Source: Agreia pratensis
Lineage (GTDB): Bacteria > Actinomycetota > Actinomycetes > Actinomycetales > Microbacteriaceae
Length of the DNA stretch: 64,000 bases
Assembly: GCF_900177685.1 (NCBI RefSeq)
Contig: NZ_FXAY01000002.1
Span: forward strand, 496,001 to 560,000
Direction: 5' to 3'
Shown here: positions 37,571-49,484 of the stretch, piece after piece
Layout of the letters: each line of letters opens with the position of its first letter
Position numbering within the stretch: the stretch's first letter is position 1
The notes under the pieces: generated by a model
Database searches by the model: none
What the model was told of the DNA's origin: nothing
The model's input: the letters and a program-made list of their open reading frames with translations, nothing else
Program-made: the position numbers and the translations under genes

Positions 37571-37585
37571 CGTGCAGGGCGTGTG

Positions 37586-38500
37586 TTACGCGTTTCCGCC
37601 CGAGCGACGAGCCGAGAGGACGCTCGTTCCAGCGAATGCGAGAGCACCGAAGGCGAGGGCTGCCAGCGCGGTCAGCGCCAGGGGAGCCACATCGCCCGAA
37701 CCGGTGTTGGCCAGGCTCGCGGGAGTCTGCGGGGTGTCCGCCTTGGCGACGCCACCGTCGAGGGTGATCGCCGTGACGACGCGGCCGAAGGCGTCGTACG
37801 AGGCGAGCGTGTGCGGCTGGGTGGTGTACTCGACCGGAACGACGTAGCTGTAGGAGCCGGCGGCGATGGTCGAAGCGCTGATGAAGACCGGGTCGCTGTA
37901 GCCGTAGTTGTTCACGGCGACACCGTTCAGCGTCTCGCCGGTAGCAGCCAGTGCGACGTCGGAGAAGGTGACGGTGAACGCCTCGCCCTTGGTGAACGAC
38001 GTGGGCGCGAAGTTGAAGTCGGCGATGGGCTGGAGCTTCTCCAGGTCATCCGAGTTCGGAATGACCGGGGCGGGAGCCTCGCCGACGAGCACGGGCTGGC
38101 CGTCGACGATCTCGTAGTTGACGGTCGCGCCGCGGTAGATCGCCGCGTTCGGAGTGTAGGAGCCGGTTTGGGCCAGATCGGCAGAGGGTGCACTGCTCTG
38201 TTCGGTCGACACCGAGACCGGGCCGGAGAAGTTCGTGATCTCGACCTTGCCATCTTCATTCGTGGTCGCGGATTTCGGGAGGAACTTCGTGGATCCGGGG
38301 ACCTCTGCGATGACGGTGACGGTTACTCCTGCGGTATCACCGACATCGATGGTGATCGTTCCGCTGTTCGCGGCGATGATCTCACTGTCTGACGGTGCGG
38401 CGGATGCGCTCGTGGCGCCGAGAGTGAGGCCGAGGCCGACGATTGCAACGGTTGTGGCGCCGGCAATACCCGTGCGCAGGGCTGCTGAATTAAATGTCAT
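37586..38500 (-). CDS. Secreted wall-anchored protein with LANTG sorting signal
   Basis: A 304-residue surface protein: signal peptide ending ATSASA-AP, a beta-rich middle without a recognised domain, and a C-terminal sorting region SLANTGSG, hydrophobic helix, then RRSGGNA. LAxTG signals are used by class E sortases in high-GC Gram-positives. The ATG at 38500 is chosen since it directly precedes a normal signal peptide; 31 residues upstream are not credible. No adjacent sortase. Confidence 0.82.
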   Translation of the reverse strand: MTFNSAALRTGIAGATTVAIVGLGLTLGATSASAAPSDSEIIAANSGTITIDVGDTAGVTVTVIAEVPGSTKFLPKSATTNEDGKVEITNFSGPVSVSTEQSSAPSADLAQTGSYTPNAAIYRGATVNYEIVDGQPVLVGEAPAPVIPNSDDLEKLQPIADFNFAPTSFTKGEAFTVTFSDVALAATGETLNGVAVNNYGYSDPVFISASTIAAGSYSYVVPVEYTTQPHTLASYDAFGRVVTAITLDGGVAKADTPQTPASLANTGSGDVAPLALTALAALAFGALAFAGTSVLSARRSGGNA

Positions 38501-38636
38501 GAGTGATGGAACTCCCCGAGAGCTGTGATGGCCGAATGAGTACCTCGGCAGCAACGCCGCGGTTCGGGTCAATTCTGTGGGGGTTGTAAGCAAACGTCAA
38601 GGTTTTGGGTCTATGTCTTTTGACCGCTGCTCGAGC

Positions 38637-40097
38637 TCAGTCGCCTGCAGGCACAGCGCAGACCGCCTCGCTTACAGCGATGGCCTCATCCTCCGCCGTC
38701 GAGCCATTGCCCGTGGGCTCGCCTGGCGACCCGCTCCCAGACGTACCGTCGGACGTCTCTTCCGGAGTCGGCGCGAAGAGTGACGGAGGATCGGGCAGCG
38801 GCTTTTCGGCCAGTGCCGCGGCGATAAGGCGGGCGACGAAGTCGAGGTCGGGAAGCAACGGATTGACCCGTGGTTCGTCGAGCTCGATGCGCCCGAGCGG
38901 GTAGTTCTTCGCCCGGACAGCCAACTCGCCCAGTCGACCGAGCGAGGCGCGGGGGATGTCCGTCTCGATCAGATCGTCTCCCGCGTCGAGGATTCCCGTT
39001 CCTATTCGGAGTATGGCAACGGGGTCGCTCTGGGAGAACAACGCTCGCTGCAGGCAGCCCTGACGCTGCAATCGTTCGGAATCACTCGAGTTGAAGCGAG
39101 AGCGCGCGAACCACAGGGCGGTTTCGCCGTCCATCCGCTGTACCCCGGTAGGGATGTCTCCACCCGCCACCGTCGGGGCGTCGCCTTCCGCGTTGGGCAC
39201 GCCTGTGCGCGGGACCGGCTTCTTCACGTCAATCTCGACCCCGCCCAGCGCGTCGACGAGCTGAACGAAACCCTGCATTTTGACGACGACGAAGGCTGAG
39301 ATGGAGAGTCCGGTGTACCCGGTGACCGCCTCGGTCAAGGCCGCCATTGCCGGATTGTCGGAGTCGGGGAAGAGTTCCGGATGCTCCTGGCCGTAAAGAT
39401 AACTGTGATTGATATTGCATCCGGTGCTGCAGAAATTCCCCTCGGGATAGACGGATGCCAGCGCGGAGCCCGCAGGGAACGGAAAGTTGATGGTGCTTCG
39501 AGGGATCCCGATGACGACCGTTCTGCCGGTGGACGCATCGACGCTCACGATCGAGATGCTGTCGGGCATAGTCGCCGAGCGGTCTGGTGCAGTGTCGGCA
39601 CCGACAAGAAGGATGTTGATGCGACCATCGGTCGCTTCGAGGCCGGCGCCGTCGGCGAAGAGGGCGTCCACACGGCGGCTTTGCTCGTCAGTGACAGCGG
39701 CCGCTCCGGCAAACGCGCCGGCGCCGAGCAGCGCTGCGACGGTCGCGGTGGCCACCACGGCACGAAAGGGAAGGGGGCGGCGCACGAGGTGGCGCACCAG
39801 GTGGGCGACAGTGGCCAGGATGACGGCGCACCAGACGAGCGCGACGAGCGACAGCATGGTCAGTGCCCCGGGGCCGGCGAGAAGGCCTGCCAGCCATGCG
39901 GGATCGAGTACTGCTGTGATGGCTGCTGCTATGACGGCGGCCACGGCCGGAGTGGTCGCGCACAGCAGGATACGACGTGCTGCCGTGACGCCGACCAGGA
40001 GATGTCCCGAGCCGGGCACGACCACATCGAGCACAATCGCGGCCAAGGCTCGACCGAGACTCGAGCTGGTTGCGGATTCTCGGGTAGTGGCGCTCAC
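38637..40097 (-). CDS. LytR-CpsA-Psr (LCP) family protein
   Basis: A 486-residue membrane protein with several N-terminal hydrophobic segments (more than the single helix of classic LCP), then an extracytoplasmic LCP domain. Visible blocks are INILLVGAD, DSISIVSVDASTGRTVVIGIPRS and ALWFARSRFNSSDSERLQRQ. LCP enzymes attach glycopolymers to peptidoglycan. The GTG at 40097 lacks a well-spaced ribosome-binding site. It is divergent from clpC. Confidence 0.9.
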   Translation of the reverse strand: MSATTRESATSSSLGRALAAIVLDVVVPGSGHLLVGVTAARRILLCATTPAVAAVIAAAITAVLDPAWLAGLLAGPGALTMLSLVALVWCAVILATVAHLVRHLVRRPLPFRAVVATATVAALLGAGAFAGAAAVTDEQSRRVDALFADGAGLEATDGRINILLVGADTAPDRSATMPDSISIVSVDASTGRTVVIGIPRSTINFPFPAGSALASVYPEGNFCSTGCNINHSYLYGQEHPELFPDSDNPAMAALTEAVTGYTGLSISAFVVVKMQGFVQLVDALGGVEIDVKKPVPRTGVPNAEGDAPTVAGGDIPTGVQRMDGETALWFARSRFNSSDSERLQRQGCLQRALFSQSDPVAILRIGTGILDAGDDLIETDIPRASLGRLGELAVRAKNYPLGRIELDEPRVNPLLPDLDFVARLIAAALAEKPLPDPPSLFAPTPEETSDGTSGSGSPGEPTGNGSTAEDEAIAVSEAVCAVPAGD

Positions 40098-40155
40098 CCT
40101 TCAGGCCCTTCTGCGCGCCGACAGCGACGACGTGTTACGACTGGTCACGCCGAGG

Positions 40156-40179
40156 GCGAACAGGGAGGTTTTTGTTCGC
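40156..40179. promoter_or_regulatory. GCGAAC / GTTCGC inverted half-sites upstream of clpC
   Basis: GCGAAC (40156-40161) and GTTCGC (40174-40179) are inverted half-sites 12 bp apart, 62 bp before the clpC start. ClgR, which activates clp genes in actinobacteria, recognises GTTCGC-type half-sites, but normally in the opposite arrangement with a 5-bp spacer, so this is weak. Confidence 0.2.
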
Positions 40180-40240
40180 GCCGGTGCATAACATCAATGT
40201 ATCGGACGCCATCCCTGCCCTGGTGTTCAAGGAGACAGAC

Positions 40241-42769
<2,529 letters not shown>

Positions 42770-42788
42770 GAGCGACACGTAACGAACG

Positions 42789-42838
42789 CGAATGCCGCGT
42801 TCCGATCACCGAACCCCGGTGTCGGAACGCGGCATTCG
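42789..42838 (+). terminator. Hairpin terminator after clpC
   Basis: CGAATGCCGCGTTCCGA pairs perfectly with TCGGAACGCGGCATTCG (17 bp), with a 16-nt loop that has an inner ACC...GGT. It lies 19 bp past the clpC stop. There is no T-run. Confidence 0.8.
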
Positions 42839-42877
42839 TCGTTCCATGCCGCGCTCGATCGTCCCTACACTGGGCGG

Positions 42878-43390
42878 ATGCCAAGCCGTGTGCAGTTGCG
42901 CTTCTACCCCGCCCGTCGGCTCCTGGTGCGAGAACATCCGGTGGCCGTTCTCAGCACGATCGCCGACGTGTTCGTCTCCCGGGGGTTCCACCCGCCGAAG
43001 GCCATCGACGAGTCGACGATCGAGCTGGAGATCGGCTCGGCAGCGCGTGAGTTCTGGCTCGGCGACTCGATCCTGGCCGACGCAGCCCGGTTCGTCCTGC
43101 CCGCCCGCGCTCGGGCGCTCGTCGTTCACGGATTCGCCGTCGCCCAGGTGAATCCGTCCGAGTCGGCGGGCAGCGATCATCCGGAGACCTGGCTCACGGT
43201 CTCGGCGGTCAGCGGCCTCGAAACCCACGACGACGTCGTCGACGCCGTCGCCCAGTGCATTGCCCACTTCGCGAGCAACGGGCTGCTGGTGGATGCGGGT
43301 GAACCCATCAGCGCTCTCGAGCTTCCCGCCGATTCGCCGTGCAACCCCAAGGGATTCCGCGTGTGGCGGCGGTCGAGGCGACGGGGTTGA
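42878..43390 (+). CDS. Hypothetical protein
   Basis: A 170-residue cytosolic protein with no recognised domain. It begins MPSRVQLRFYPARRLLVREH and ends with a basic tail WRRSRRRG. Codon bias supports coding. It lies alone between clpC and pnuC. Confidence 0.65.
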   Translation: MPSRVQLRFYPARRLLVREHPVAVLSTIADVFVSRGFHPPKAIDESTIELEIGSAAREFWLGDSILADAARFVLPARARALVVHGFAVAQVNPSESAGSDHPETWLTVSAVSGLETHDDVVDAVAQCIAHFASNGLLVDAGEPISALELPADSPCNPKGFRVWRRSRRRG

Positions 43391-43469
43391 ACGTCGCCGA
43401 GAGGGAATGGCCGGCGCGCCTCAGGCGTTGTGACGCTGTGGCCCATCCGTCTGAGAGAGAAGGCGCACC

Positions 43470-44174
43470 GTGGATGTTCTGAACTGGCTGTTCAACGCAC
43501 AGCTGCACATCGGCGACCAGTCCATCCTGTGGCGTGAGGTTCTCGGCAACGTGTTCGGGCTGCTCAGCGCGCTGGGCGGGATGCGACGCAAGGTCTGGGC
43601 GTGGCCGGTCGGCATCGTGGGCAACGCCCTTCTCTTCACCGTGTTCCTCGGCGCCGTGTTCGGCACCCCCAACCCGGTGAACCTGCTCGGCCAGGCCGGT
43701 CGGCAGGTGATGTTCATCGTCGTGTCGATCTACGGCTGGGTGCGCTGGCAGCAGGCGAAGCACGACGGCGGGGCGGCTGTCAGCCCGCAGTGGGCCGGGT
43801 GGAAGAACAGGATCTGGCTCGTGGTGGCGCTGGTCGGAGGCACGGCGATCGTGACGCCGGTGTTCCAGCTGCTCGGGTCGTATGAGCCCGTCTGGGCCGA
43901 CGCGTGGATCTTCGTCGGCTCGCTTCTGGCCACCTACGGAATGGCCAAGGGCTGGGTCGAGTTCTGGTTGATCTGGGTGGCCGTCGACCTCGTCGGCGTT
44001 CCGCTGCTCGTGTCTGCCGGCTACTACGCCTCGGCGTTCATGTATGTGTTCTACGGGGCGTTCACGATTGTGGGCTTCATCGTCTGGGCGCGCGTCCGTC
44101 GGGGCGAGAGGCTCACGATCGAGACGCGCTTTCCTGATCCCACAGTGCACACCGATGGCCCGAACTGGCAATAG
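43470..44174 (+). CDS. pnuC: PnuC-family vitamin/nucleoside transporter
   Basis: A 234-residue membrane protein with about seven helices. GNVFGLLSALGGMRRKVWAWPVGIVGN and SIYGWVRWQQ match the PnuC family, which facilitates nicotinamide riboside uptake; relatives carry thiamine or riboflavin. GTG 43470 follows GAGAAGG. No thiamine riboswitch is recognisable upstream, so nicotinamide riboside is the default guess. Confidence 0.9.
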   Translation: MDVLNWLFNAQLHIGDQSILWREVLGNVFGLLSALGGMRRKVWAWPVGIVGNALLFTVFLGAVFGTPNPVNLLGQAGRQVMFIVVSIYGWVRWQQAKHDGGAAVSPQWAGWKNRIWLVVALVGGTAIVTPVFQLLGSYEPVWADAWIFVGSLLATYGMAKGWVEFWLIWVAVDLVGVPLLVSAGYYASAFMYVFYGAFTIVGFIVWARVRRGERLTIETRFPDPTVHTDGPNWQ

Positions 44175-44183
44175 GCTGGTTCG

Positions 44184-44714
44184 ATGCCTGAAGTGACGAA
44201 GCCCGCCCCCACCTTCACGGTGCGGCGCGCGCAGACGAGTGATGTGCCGTGGATCAAGGAGCTCGTGGAGCCCCTCGTTCAGCGACGAATCCTCCTCGGC
44301 AAGGAACTCGTCGTCTTCTACGAAGCGGTGCAGGAGTTCTACATCGCCCTCGACGACGAGGGCAACCGCATCGGCTGCGGAGCCCTGCACGTGTTCTGGG
44401 ACGACCTCGGCGAGGTACGCACTCTCGCCGTAGCCGACGATTGGCTCGGCAAGGGCGTGGGCCATGCCTTGCTCGAGGCTGTGGAGCTCGAGGCTCGCCG
44501 TCTCGGCCTCACCCGGCTGTTCTGCCTCACATTCGAGGTCGGATTCTTCGAGCGCAACGGGTTCAAGGCATCGCCGCTGGGCCTCGTCGATCCCGACGTC
44601 TACTCCGAGCTGGTTCGCTCGCCCGACGACGGCGTCGCCGAGTTCCTCGACCTCGCCCGCGTCAAGCAGAACACGCTCGGCAATACCCGGATGCTCAAGC
44701 ACCTCACCTCGTAA
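44184..44714 (+). CDS. argA: Amino-acid N-acetyltransferase (short ArgA type)
   Basis: A 176-residue GNAT enzyme. Its acetyl-CoA loop is ADDWLGKGVGHALLEAVELEAR, and LTFEVGFFERNGF is typical of the standalone N-acetylglutamate synthase of actinobacteria (Rv2747 type), which lacks the kinase-like domain of E. coli ArgA. It starts 9 bp after the pnuC stop. Confidence 0.88.
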   Translation: MPEVTKPAPTFTVRRAQTSDVPWIKELVEPLVQRRILLGKELVVFYEAVQEFYIALDDEGNRIGCGALHVFWDDLGEVRTLAVADDWLGKGVGHALLEAVELEARRLGLTRLFCLTFEVGFFERNGFKASPLGLVDPDVYSELVRSPDDGVAEFLDLARVKQNTLGNTRMLKHLTS

Positions 44715-44748
44715 CATCCCGAACATAAAGGGCGGGTAGCCTGCTGCC

Positions 44749-45234
44749 ATGTCTCCCTATCAGGTCTGTGTCTGCTTCATCACTCGCACAGACGACGGGG
44801 GAGCGCGGCAGGTGTTGCTCGGCCGCAAGAAGACGGGGCTGGGGCTCGGCAACATCGTGGGGCTCGGCGGCAAGATCGAACCGGGCGAGACTGCCCTCGA
44901 GGCGATCGTGCGCGAGATCGAAGAGGAGTCGAGCCTGATCGTCGAGCCCGCGGCGGTGAGCGAGGTGGGCTTCATCCGCTATGCCTTTCCGCACCGCGAG
45001 AACTGGAGCCAGGATTCGACGGTCTTCGTCGTCGACGGCTTCTCGGGCACTCCGATGGAGTCGGACGAGGTGGTGCCCGCCTGGTACGACGTCACAGACC
45101 TGCCGCTCGACGAAATGTGGGACGACGCCAAGTACTGGCTGCCCCAGGTTCTCGCCGGAGAGACGGTGCACGCGAGCTTCACGTTCGGTGAAGACCTGAA
45201 GACCGTCTCCGAGTCGTCGTTCGACGCCGCGTGA
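44749..45234 (+). CDS. Nudix hydrolase, MutT/8-oxo-dGTPase-like
   Basis: A 161-residue protein with a Nudix box GKIEPGETALEAIVREIEEES that matches the consensus apart from Ser in place of the last Gly. The layout (LGRKKTGLGLGNIVGLGGK) is that of MTH1-type sanitising enzymes. Substrate by analogy only. Confidence 0.88.
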   Translation: MSPYQVCVCFITRTDDGGARQVLLGRKKTGLGLGNIVGLGGKIEPGETALEAIVREIEEESSLIVEPAAVSEVGFIRYAFPHRENWSQDSTVFVVDGFSGTPMESDEVVPAWYDVTDLPLDEMWDDAKYWLPQVLAGETVHASFTFGEDLKTVSESSFDAA

Positions 45235-45323
45235 CGACGCGAAACGAGTATCCTCGACGATAGGGTCGGGTGCTCGCAGCCGGCTCACGAATATCGTTCG
45301 ATCAGCGTTGATTGGCACCTTTT

Positions 45324-46565
45324 ATGACGAGTCCCTGGCTCGCGCAGCCCGAGGCTGCGTTGAAAACTCCCCGACCTCTGGTCCGGGCCTCCTGGAAGCG
45401 CGCGTTCGATAATCATCTTGATCCGGATCTGCCGCTCGCCTCGCTCGAGGTCGCCGAAGACGAGCTGGGCGACTATCGCCTCGCGCATCCGCTCGCCTCG
45501 GTGCTACCGGTCATCCGACGGCTTCTCGTGCGAGATGCCGACGACGACTCAGGGCTCCTGGTGGCGGTGGGGGATGCGATGGGCCGCCTTCTGTGGGTCG
45601 ATGGCGACCGGGCGCTGCGGCGCCGGGCCGAGGGCATGCTCTTCGTCGAGGGCGCCGGGTGGGCGGAGAGCCGAGTGGGAACATCGGCTCCGGGAACGGC
45701 GCTCGAACTCGATCACGCGGTGCAGATCTCTGGGGGTGAGCATTTCAATCGACTGGCGCACGCGTGGAGCTGCACCGCCGTGCCCGTGCACGATCCCGAG
45801 ACCCGGCGCATTCTGGGCATGATCGACATCACGGGCGGAACGCAGGCGGTCGACCCGCACACGCTGCCGCTGATGGAGGCGACAGCGGCGGCGGTGGAGT
45901 CGGAACTGATGGTGCAGCGGCTGCGGGCACTACGCGATCGGCCCGCCCCACGTCGCCCGACGCGACGCACCGTGACCGTCGCACGGCCCGTGCTGAGGGT
46001 GCTCGGTCGCGACACGGGGGAGCTCAGTTCGGGAACCACCCGCGTGGAGCTCTCGGCGAGGCACACCGAGCTTCTCACGCTGTTGGCATGGCATCGACAG
46101 GGGCTCTCGGCGAATCGTCTTGCGGAGCTCGTGTACACCGAGGGCGAATCGGCCGTGACGCTGCGCGCCGAGATGGTGCGACTGCGCAAGGCGCTGGCGG
46201 GCTCCCTCGACGGCCTCGGCCTCGAATCCCGTCCGTATCGGCTCACCCAGCCGCTCGAGTTGGATGCGCAGCACGTCGTCGGCCTGCTCGATCGCGGGGC
46301 GCACCGAGTCGCCCTGGCCACGGCCGTGGGTGCCGTGCTTCCGGGGTCGACCGCGCCCGGCATCGAGCAGATTCGCGAGGAGATTCGTGCGCGCATTCGA
46401 GAATCGGTGTTGAGCGATGCCTCGGTCGACGTGCTGCTGCAGTTCGCGCAGACGCCCGACGCCGCCAACGACACGGAGGTCTGGAGTGCGATCCTTCGAC
46501 TTCTGCCACGCCGCTCTCCGAAACGCGCCGGCATCGTGGCGCATCTCGAGGTGATCAGCGGCTGA
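45324..46565 (+). CDS. GAF-domain transcriptional regulator (AcoR-like N-terminus, wHTH C-terminus)
   Basis: A 413-residue regulator. Residues about 20-180 form an AcoR-like GAF sensor (GAGWAESRVGTSAPGTALELD and IDITGGTQAVDPHTLPLM). The C-terminal 150 residues hold a winged helix (LSARHTELLTLLAWHRQGLSANRLAELVY...) and no sigma-54 AAA domain. ATG 45324 is chosen; an in-frame TTG at 45312 also exists and neither has a clear ribosome-binding site. This family usually controls a linked aldehyde dehydrogenase plus DUF779 pair, present here at 47344 and 48887. Confidence 0.87.
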   Translation: MTSPWLAQPEAALKTPRPLVRASWKRAFDNHLDPDLPLASLEVAEDELGDYRLAHPLASVLPVIRRLLVRDADDDSGLLVAVGDAMGRLLWVDGDRALRRRAEGMLFVEGAGWAESRVGTSAPGTALELDHAVQISGGEHFNRLAHAWSCTAVPVHDPETRRILGMIDITGGTQAVDPHTLPLMEATAAAVESELMVQRLRALRDRPAPRRPTRRTVTVARPVLRVLGRDTGELSSGTTRVELSARHTELLTLLAWHRQGLSANRLAELVYTEGESAVTLRAEMVRLRKALAGSLDGLGLESRPYRLTQPLELDAQHVVGLLDRGAHRVALATAVGAVLPGSTAPGIEQIREEIRARIRESVLSDASVDVLLQFAQTPDAANDTEVWSAILRLLPRRSPKRAGIVAHLEVISG

Positions 46566-47216
46566 TCAGGCGTCGACGAAGGTGCCCAGTGCGTGCCGGT
46601 AGCCGGCGCTGTCGTCTCGGGTGGCGGTGGTGACGAGCAGCGCATTCGCACCGACCTTCCTTGTGTGCGCGCCAGCACACGGAATGGCGACGACCCTCGT
46701 GAGGCCCGCTCGCCACGCGGGGATCACGGCCTCGAGATCGCGGCGCTCCGGGCTCTCGTCGAGACTCTTCGGCAGCGCGGCGTGGTGCGCATCCATCCCG
46801 CGTCTCGACCACTCCACGTATGCGTCGGTGTCAAACGCCTCCGGGCCCATCGCGTCGCGCCAGGTGGGGCCGAACATCCTGCCGATCAGCTCCAGCCGCT
46901 CGGCCGATCCGGCCGCCGTCTGTGAGACCGCGTCGAAGAGACCTGGGTCGACGTCTGTGCCCGCGTGGGCCAGGGCTGAGTGCCAGAGACGAGGCCACGC
47001 GCTCTCCCACTCGGTTCGGGTCTCCTGCACGATGCTGTTCTGCTGAGTGACCGCATGGCTGGCAGAGAGGAGGGGCGGAAGATCGTCGCCAGAGGGATTC
47101 AACTGGTAGGTCTCTCTGATCCACAAGAGATCCAGCAGTGCGCTGGGGTGATCCTCGATGGTGAGCACCATGTCGTGTGGCCACGGGTTTCCCTCGATCG
47201 GGTGGATTGATCGCAT
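46566..47216 (-). CDS. Hypothetical protein
   Basis: A 216-residue cytosolic protein with no recognised domain, starting [20 protein letters not shown]. It is convergent with the GAF regulator (adjacent stop codons) and divergent from the aldehyde dehydrogenase. Codon bias supports coding. Confidence 0.7.
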   Translation of the reverse strand: MRSIHPIEGNPWPHDMVLTIEDHPSALLDLLWIRETYQLNPSGDDLPPLLSASHAVTQQNSIVQETRTEWESAWPRLWHSALAHAGTDVDPGLFDAVSQTAAGSAERLELIGRMFGPTWRDAMGPEAFDTDAYVEWSRRGMDAHHAALPKSLDESPERRDLEAVIPAWRAGLTRVVAIPCAGAHTRKVGANALLVTTATRDDSAGYRHALGTFVDA

Positions 47217-47343
47217 GTGTCCTCAGCCTTCACTATCCACGCAATCCTGCGTCGACTCGCAACGTACCGCAACCTTGCCGGGCGTAGCGTCGAAGGAGTC
47301 TGAACCACAGGCATCCGACAACGACGTCGAAAGGCACACACGC

Positions 47344-48867
47344 ATGACTGTCTACGCGAACCCCGGAACAGACGGGGCCGTCTTCTCTTACAAGCCGCGT
47401 TACGACCACTTCATCGGAGGTGAGTATGTTGCGCCGGCCAAGGGCCAGTACTTCGAGAATCCAACCCCTGTCACCGGCCAGAACTTCACCGAGATCGCGC
47501 GCGGAACGGCCGAGGACATCGACCGTGCCGTCGACGCCGGGTGGAAGGCGTTCGACGCTTGGGGCAAGACCTCGGTCGCTGAGCGGGCGGTGATCTTGAA
47601 CAAGATCGCCGACCGCATGGAGGAGAACCTCGAACTGCTCGCCGTGGCCGAGACGTGGGAGAACGGCAAGCCCGTCAGGGAGACGCTCAATGCCGACATT
47701 CCTCTGGCCATCGACCACTTCCGCTACTTCGCCGGTGCTATCCGCGCGCAGGAGGGTGGCATCTCCGAGCTGAACAACGACACGGTCGCGTATCACTTCC
47801 ATGAGCCACTCGGTGTGGTGGGCCAGATCATCCCGTGGAACTTCCCCATCCTGATGGCGGTGTGGAAACTGGCTCCCGCGCTCGCGGCAGGAAACTGCAT
47901 CGTGCTGAAGCCGGCCGAGCAGACTCCCGCGTCGATCCACGTGTGGCTCGACCTCGTGAAGGATCTGCTTCCTGCCGGAGTTCTCAACATCGTCAATGGC
48001 TTCGGCATTGAGGCGGGCGCGCCCCTCGCGTCGCACCCGCGCATCCGCAAGATCGCCTTCACCGGCGAGACGACCACCGGCCGACTCATCATGCAGTACG
48101 CCAGCGAGAACCTGATTCCCGTGACGCTCGAACTCGGTGGCAAGAGCCCGAACGTCTTCTTCGCCGACGTGGCCGACGAGAAGGACTCGTTCTACGACTC
48201 GGCTCTCGAAGGGTTCACCTTCTTCGCCCTGAACCAGGGAGAGGTCTGCACCTGCCCATCGCGTGCCTTGGTCGATGCGTCGATCTACGACGGTTTCGTC
48301 GGCGACGCCCTCGAGCGCGTCAAGCTGGTCAAGCAGGGCAACCCGCTCGACACCGACACGATGATCGGCGCCCAGGCATCGAACGACCAGCTCGAGAAGA
48401 TCCTCAGTTACATGGACATCGGCAAGCAGGAGGGCGCGAAGCTGCTCATCGGCGGCGAGCGCAGCGACCTCGGCGGCGAGCTGAGCGGGGGCTACTACGT
48501 GCAGCCGACCGTCTTCGAGGGCGACAACTCCATGCGCATTTTCCAAGAAGAGATCTTCGGACCGGTGCTCGCGCTGACGAAGTTCAACGGCTACGACGAG
48601 GCGATCGAGATCGCGAACGACACCCTCTATGGCCTGGGCGCCGGGGTGTGGAGCCGCAGCGGAACCCAGCTGTACCGCGCGGGCCGTGCCATCCAGGCCG
48701 GGCGGGTGTGGTCGAACACGTATCACCAGTATCCGGCGCACGCGGCGTTCGGCGGCTACAAGCAGTCGGGTATCGGGCGTGAGAACCACCGCATGATGCT
48801 CGATCACTACCAGCAGACCAAGAATCTGCTGGTGAGCTACGCGAACAAGGCGCAGGGATTCTTCTGA
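47344..48867 (+). CDS. Aldehyde dehydrogenase (acetaldehyde/ExaC type)
   Basis: A 507-residue NAD-dependent aldehyde dehydrogenase. It has [20 protein letters not shown], the catalytic-glutamate region LELGGKSPN, and the nucleophile Cys in [11 protein letters not shown]. The double CTC is typical of the ExaC/AldA subgroup oxidising acetaldehyde. ATG 47344 follows GAAAGG. Probably under the GAF regulator at 45324 and co-transcribed with the DUF779 gene 19 bp downstream. Confidence 0.95.
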   Translation: MTVYANPGTDGAVFSYKPRYDHFIGGEYVAPAKGQYFENPTPVTGQNFTEIARGTAEDIDRAVDAGWKAFDAWGKTSVAERAVILNKIADRMEENLELLAVAETWENGKPVRETLNADIPLAIDHFRYFAGAIRAQEGGISELNNDTVAYHFHEPLGVVGQIIPWNFPILMAVWKLAPALAAGNCIVLKPAEQTPASIHVWLDLVKDLLPAGVLNIVNGFGIEAGAPLASHPRIRKIAFTGETTTGRLIMQYASENLIPVTLELGGKSPNVFFADVADEKDSFYDSALEGFTFFALNQGEVCTCPSRALVDASIYDGFVGDALERVKLVKQGNPLDTDTMIGAQASNDQLEKILSYMDIGKQEGAKLLIGGERSDLGGELSGGYYVQPTVFEGDNSMRIFQEEIFGPVLALTKFNGYDEAIEIANDTLYGLGAGVWSRSGTQLYRAGRAIQAGRVWSNTYHQYPAHAAFGGYKQSGIGRENHRMMLDHYQQTKNLLVSYANKAQGFF

Positions 48868-48886
48868 TGCCTCGTTCGATGCGCTC

Positions 48887-49270
48887 ATGAGCCCGCGCGT
48901 CGAGGTGACAGATGCCGCAGCTGACATGCTGCGGCACCTGGCCACCACGTATGGCCCGCTGATGTTCCACCAGTCGGGCGGATGCTGCGACGGATCGAGC
49001 CCCATGTGCTATCCGGTCGGCATGTTCCGCACCGGTGGCTCGGACGTGCTGCTGCAGACCCTCGAGATCGAGGGCCTCGACCCGATCGAGTTCTACATGT
49101 CGGCCAGTCAGTACGAGTACTGGAAGTACACGCATCTCACGGTCGACCTCGTCGATGGACGCGGAAGCGGCTTCTCGGTCGAGGCGCCGGAGGGCAAGCG
49201 CTTCATGATCCGCTCCAGGCTGCTCACCGACGGTGAGCTCGAGGAGTACGGGGTAGAGGCGCGGAGCTAG
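48887..49270 (+). CDS. DUF779 protein
   Basis: A 127-residue protein with the DUF779 core FHQSGGCCDGSSPMCYP and MSASQYEYWKYTHLTVDLVDGRG. The family is almost always linked to ExaC-type aldehyde dehydrogenases and is thought to assist or protect them; its biochemistry is unknown. Confidence 0.93.
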   Translation: MSPRVEVTDAAADMLRHLATTYGPLMFHQSGGCCDGSSPMCYPVGMFRTGGSDVLLQTLEIEGLDPIEFYMSASQYEYWKYTHLTVDLVDGRGSGFSVEAPEGKRFMIRSRLLTDGELEEYGVEARS

Positions 49271-49277
49271 GCGTGTT

Positions 49278-49336
49278 GGGCGGAGATTCCGGCGGTCCGA
49301 GCGGCAGAGAAGCTCGGATGCTCGAAATCTCCGCCC
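49278..49336. repeat. 59-bp palindromic element
   Basis: GGGCGGAGATT (49278-49288) and AATCTCCGCCC (49326-49336) are perfect inverted arms, with a nested CCGAGC...GCTCGG hairpin inside. A related ATCTCCGCCCG block recurs at 49359-49369. It lies between the convergent DUF779 gene and the secreted protein gene. Confidence 0.75.
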
Positions 49337-49371
49337 GAGATGCCGTTCGGGTTTGGCATCTCCGCCCGAAA

Positions 49372-49430
49372 CGGGAGGAGATCTGCGTATCCGACGTAAA
49401 TACAGCAGCGGATGCACGAATCTCCTCCCG
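49372..49430. repeat. 59-bp palindromic element, second type
   Basis: CGGGAGGAGAT (49372-49382) and ATCTCCTCCCG (49420-49430) are perfect inverted arms. The total length equals that of the element at 49278, and the arms are related (GGGNGGAGAT). The rest of the gap to 49485 shows nothing further. Confidence 0.75.
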
Positions 49431-49484
49431 TTCTACGCGTGGGCGACGGCAGCGTCGTTCACGCGCTCCGGGAACAGTGAGGTG

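Noticed and set aside
43391-43500. Thiamine (TPP) riboswitch before pnuC
   Set aside because: Only a CTGAGA and a distant CTGAAC-like string were found; the conserved stems and spacing are absent and part of it lies in the coding region.
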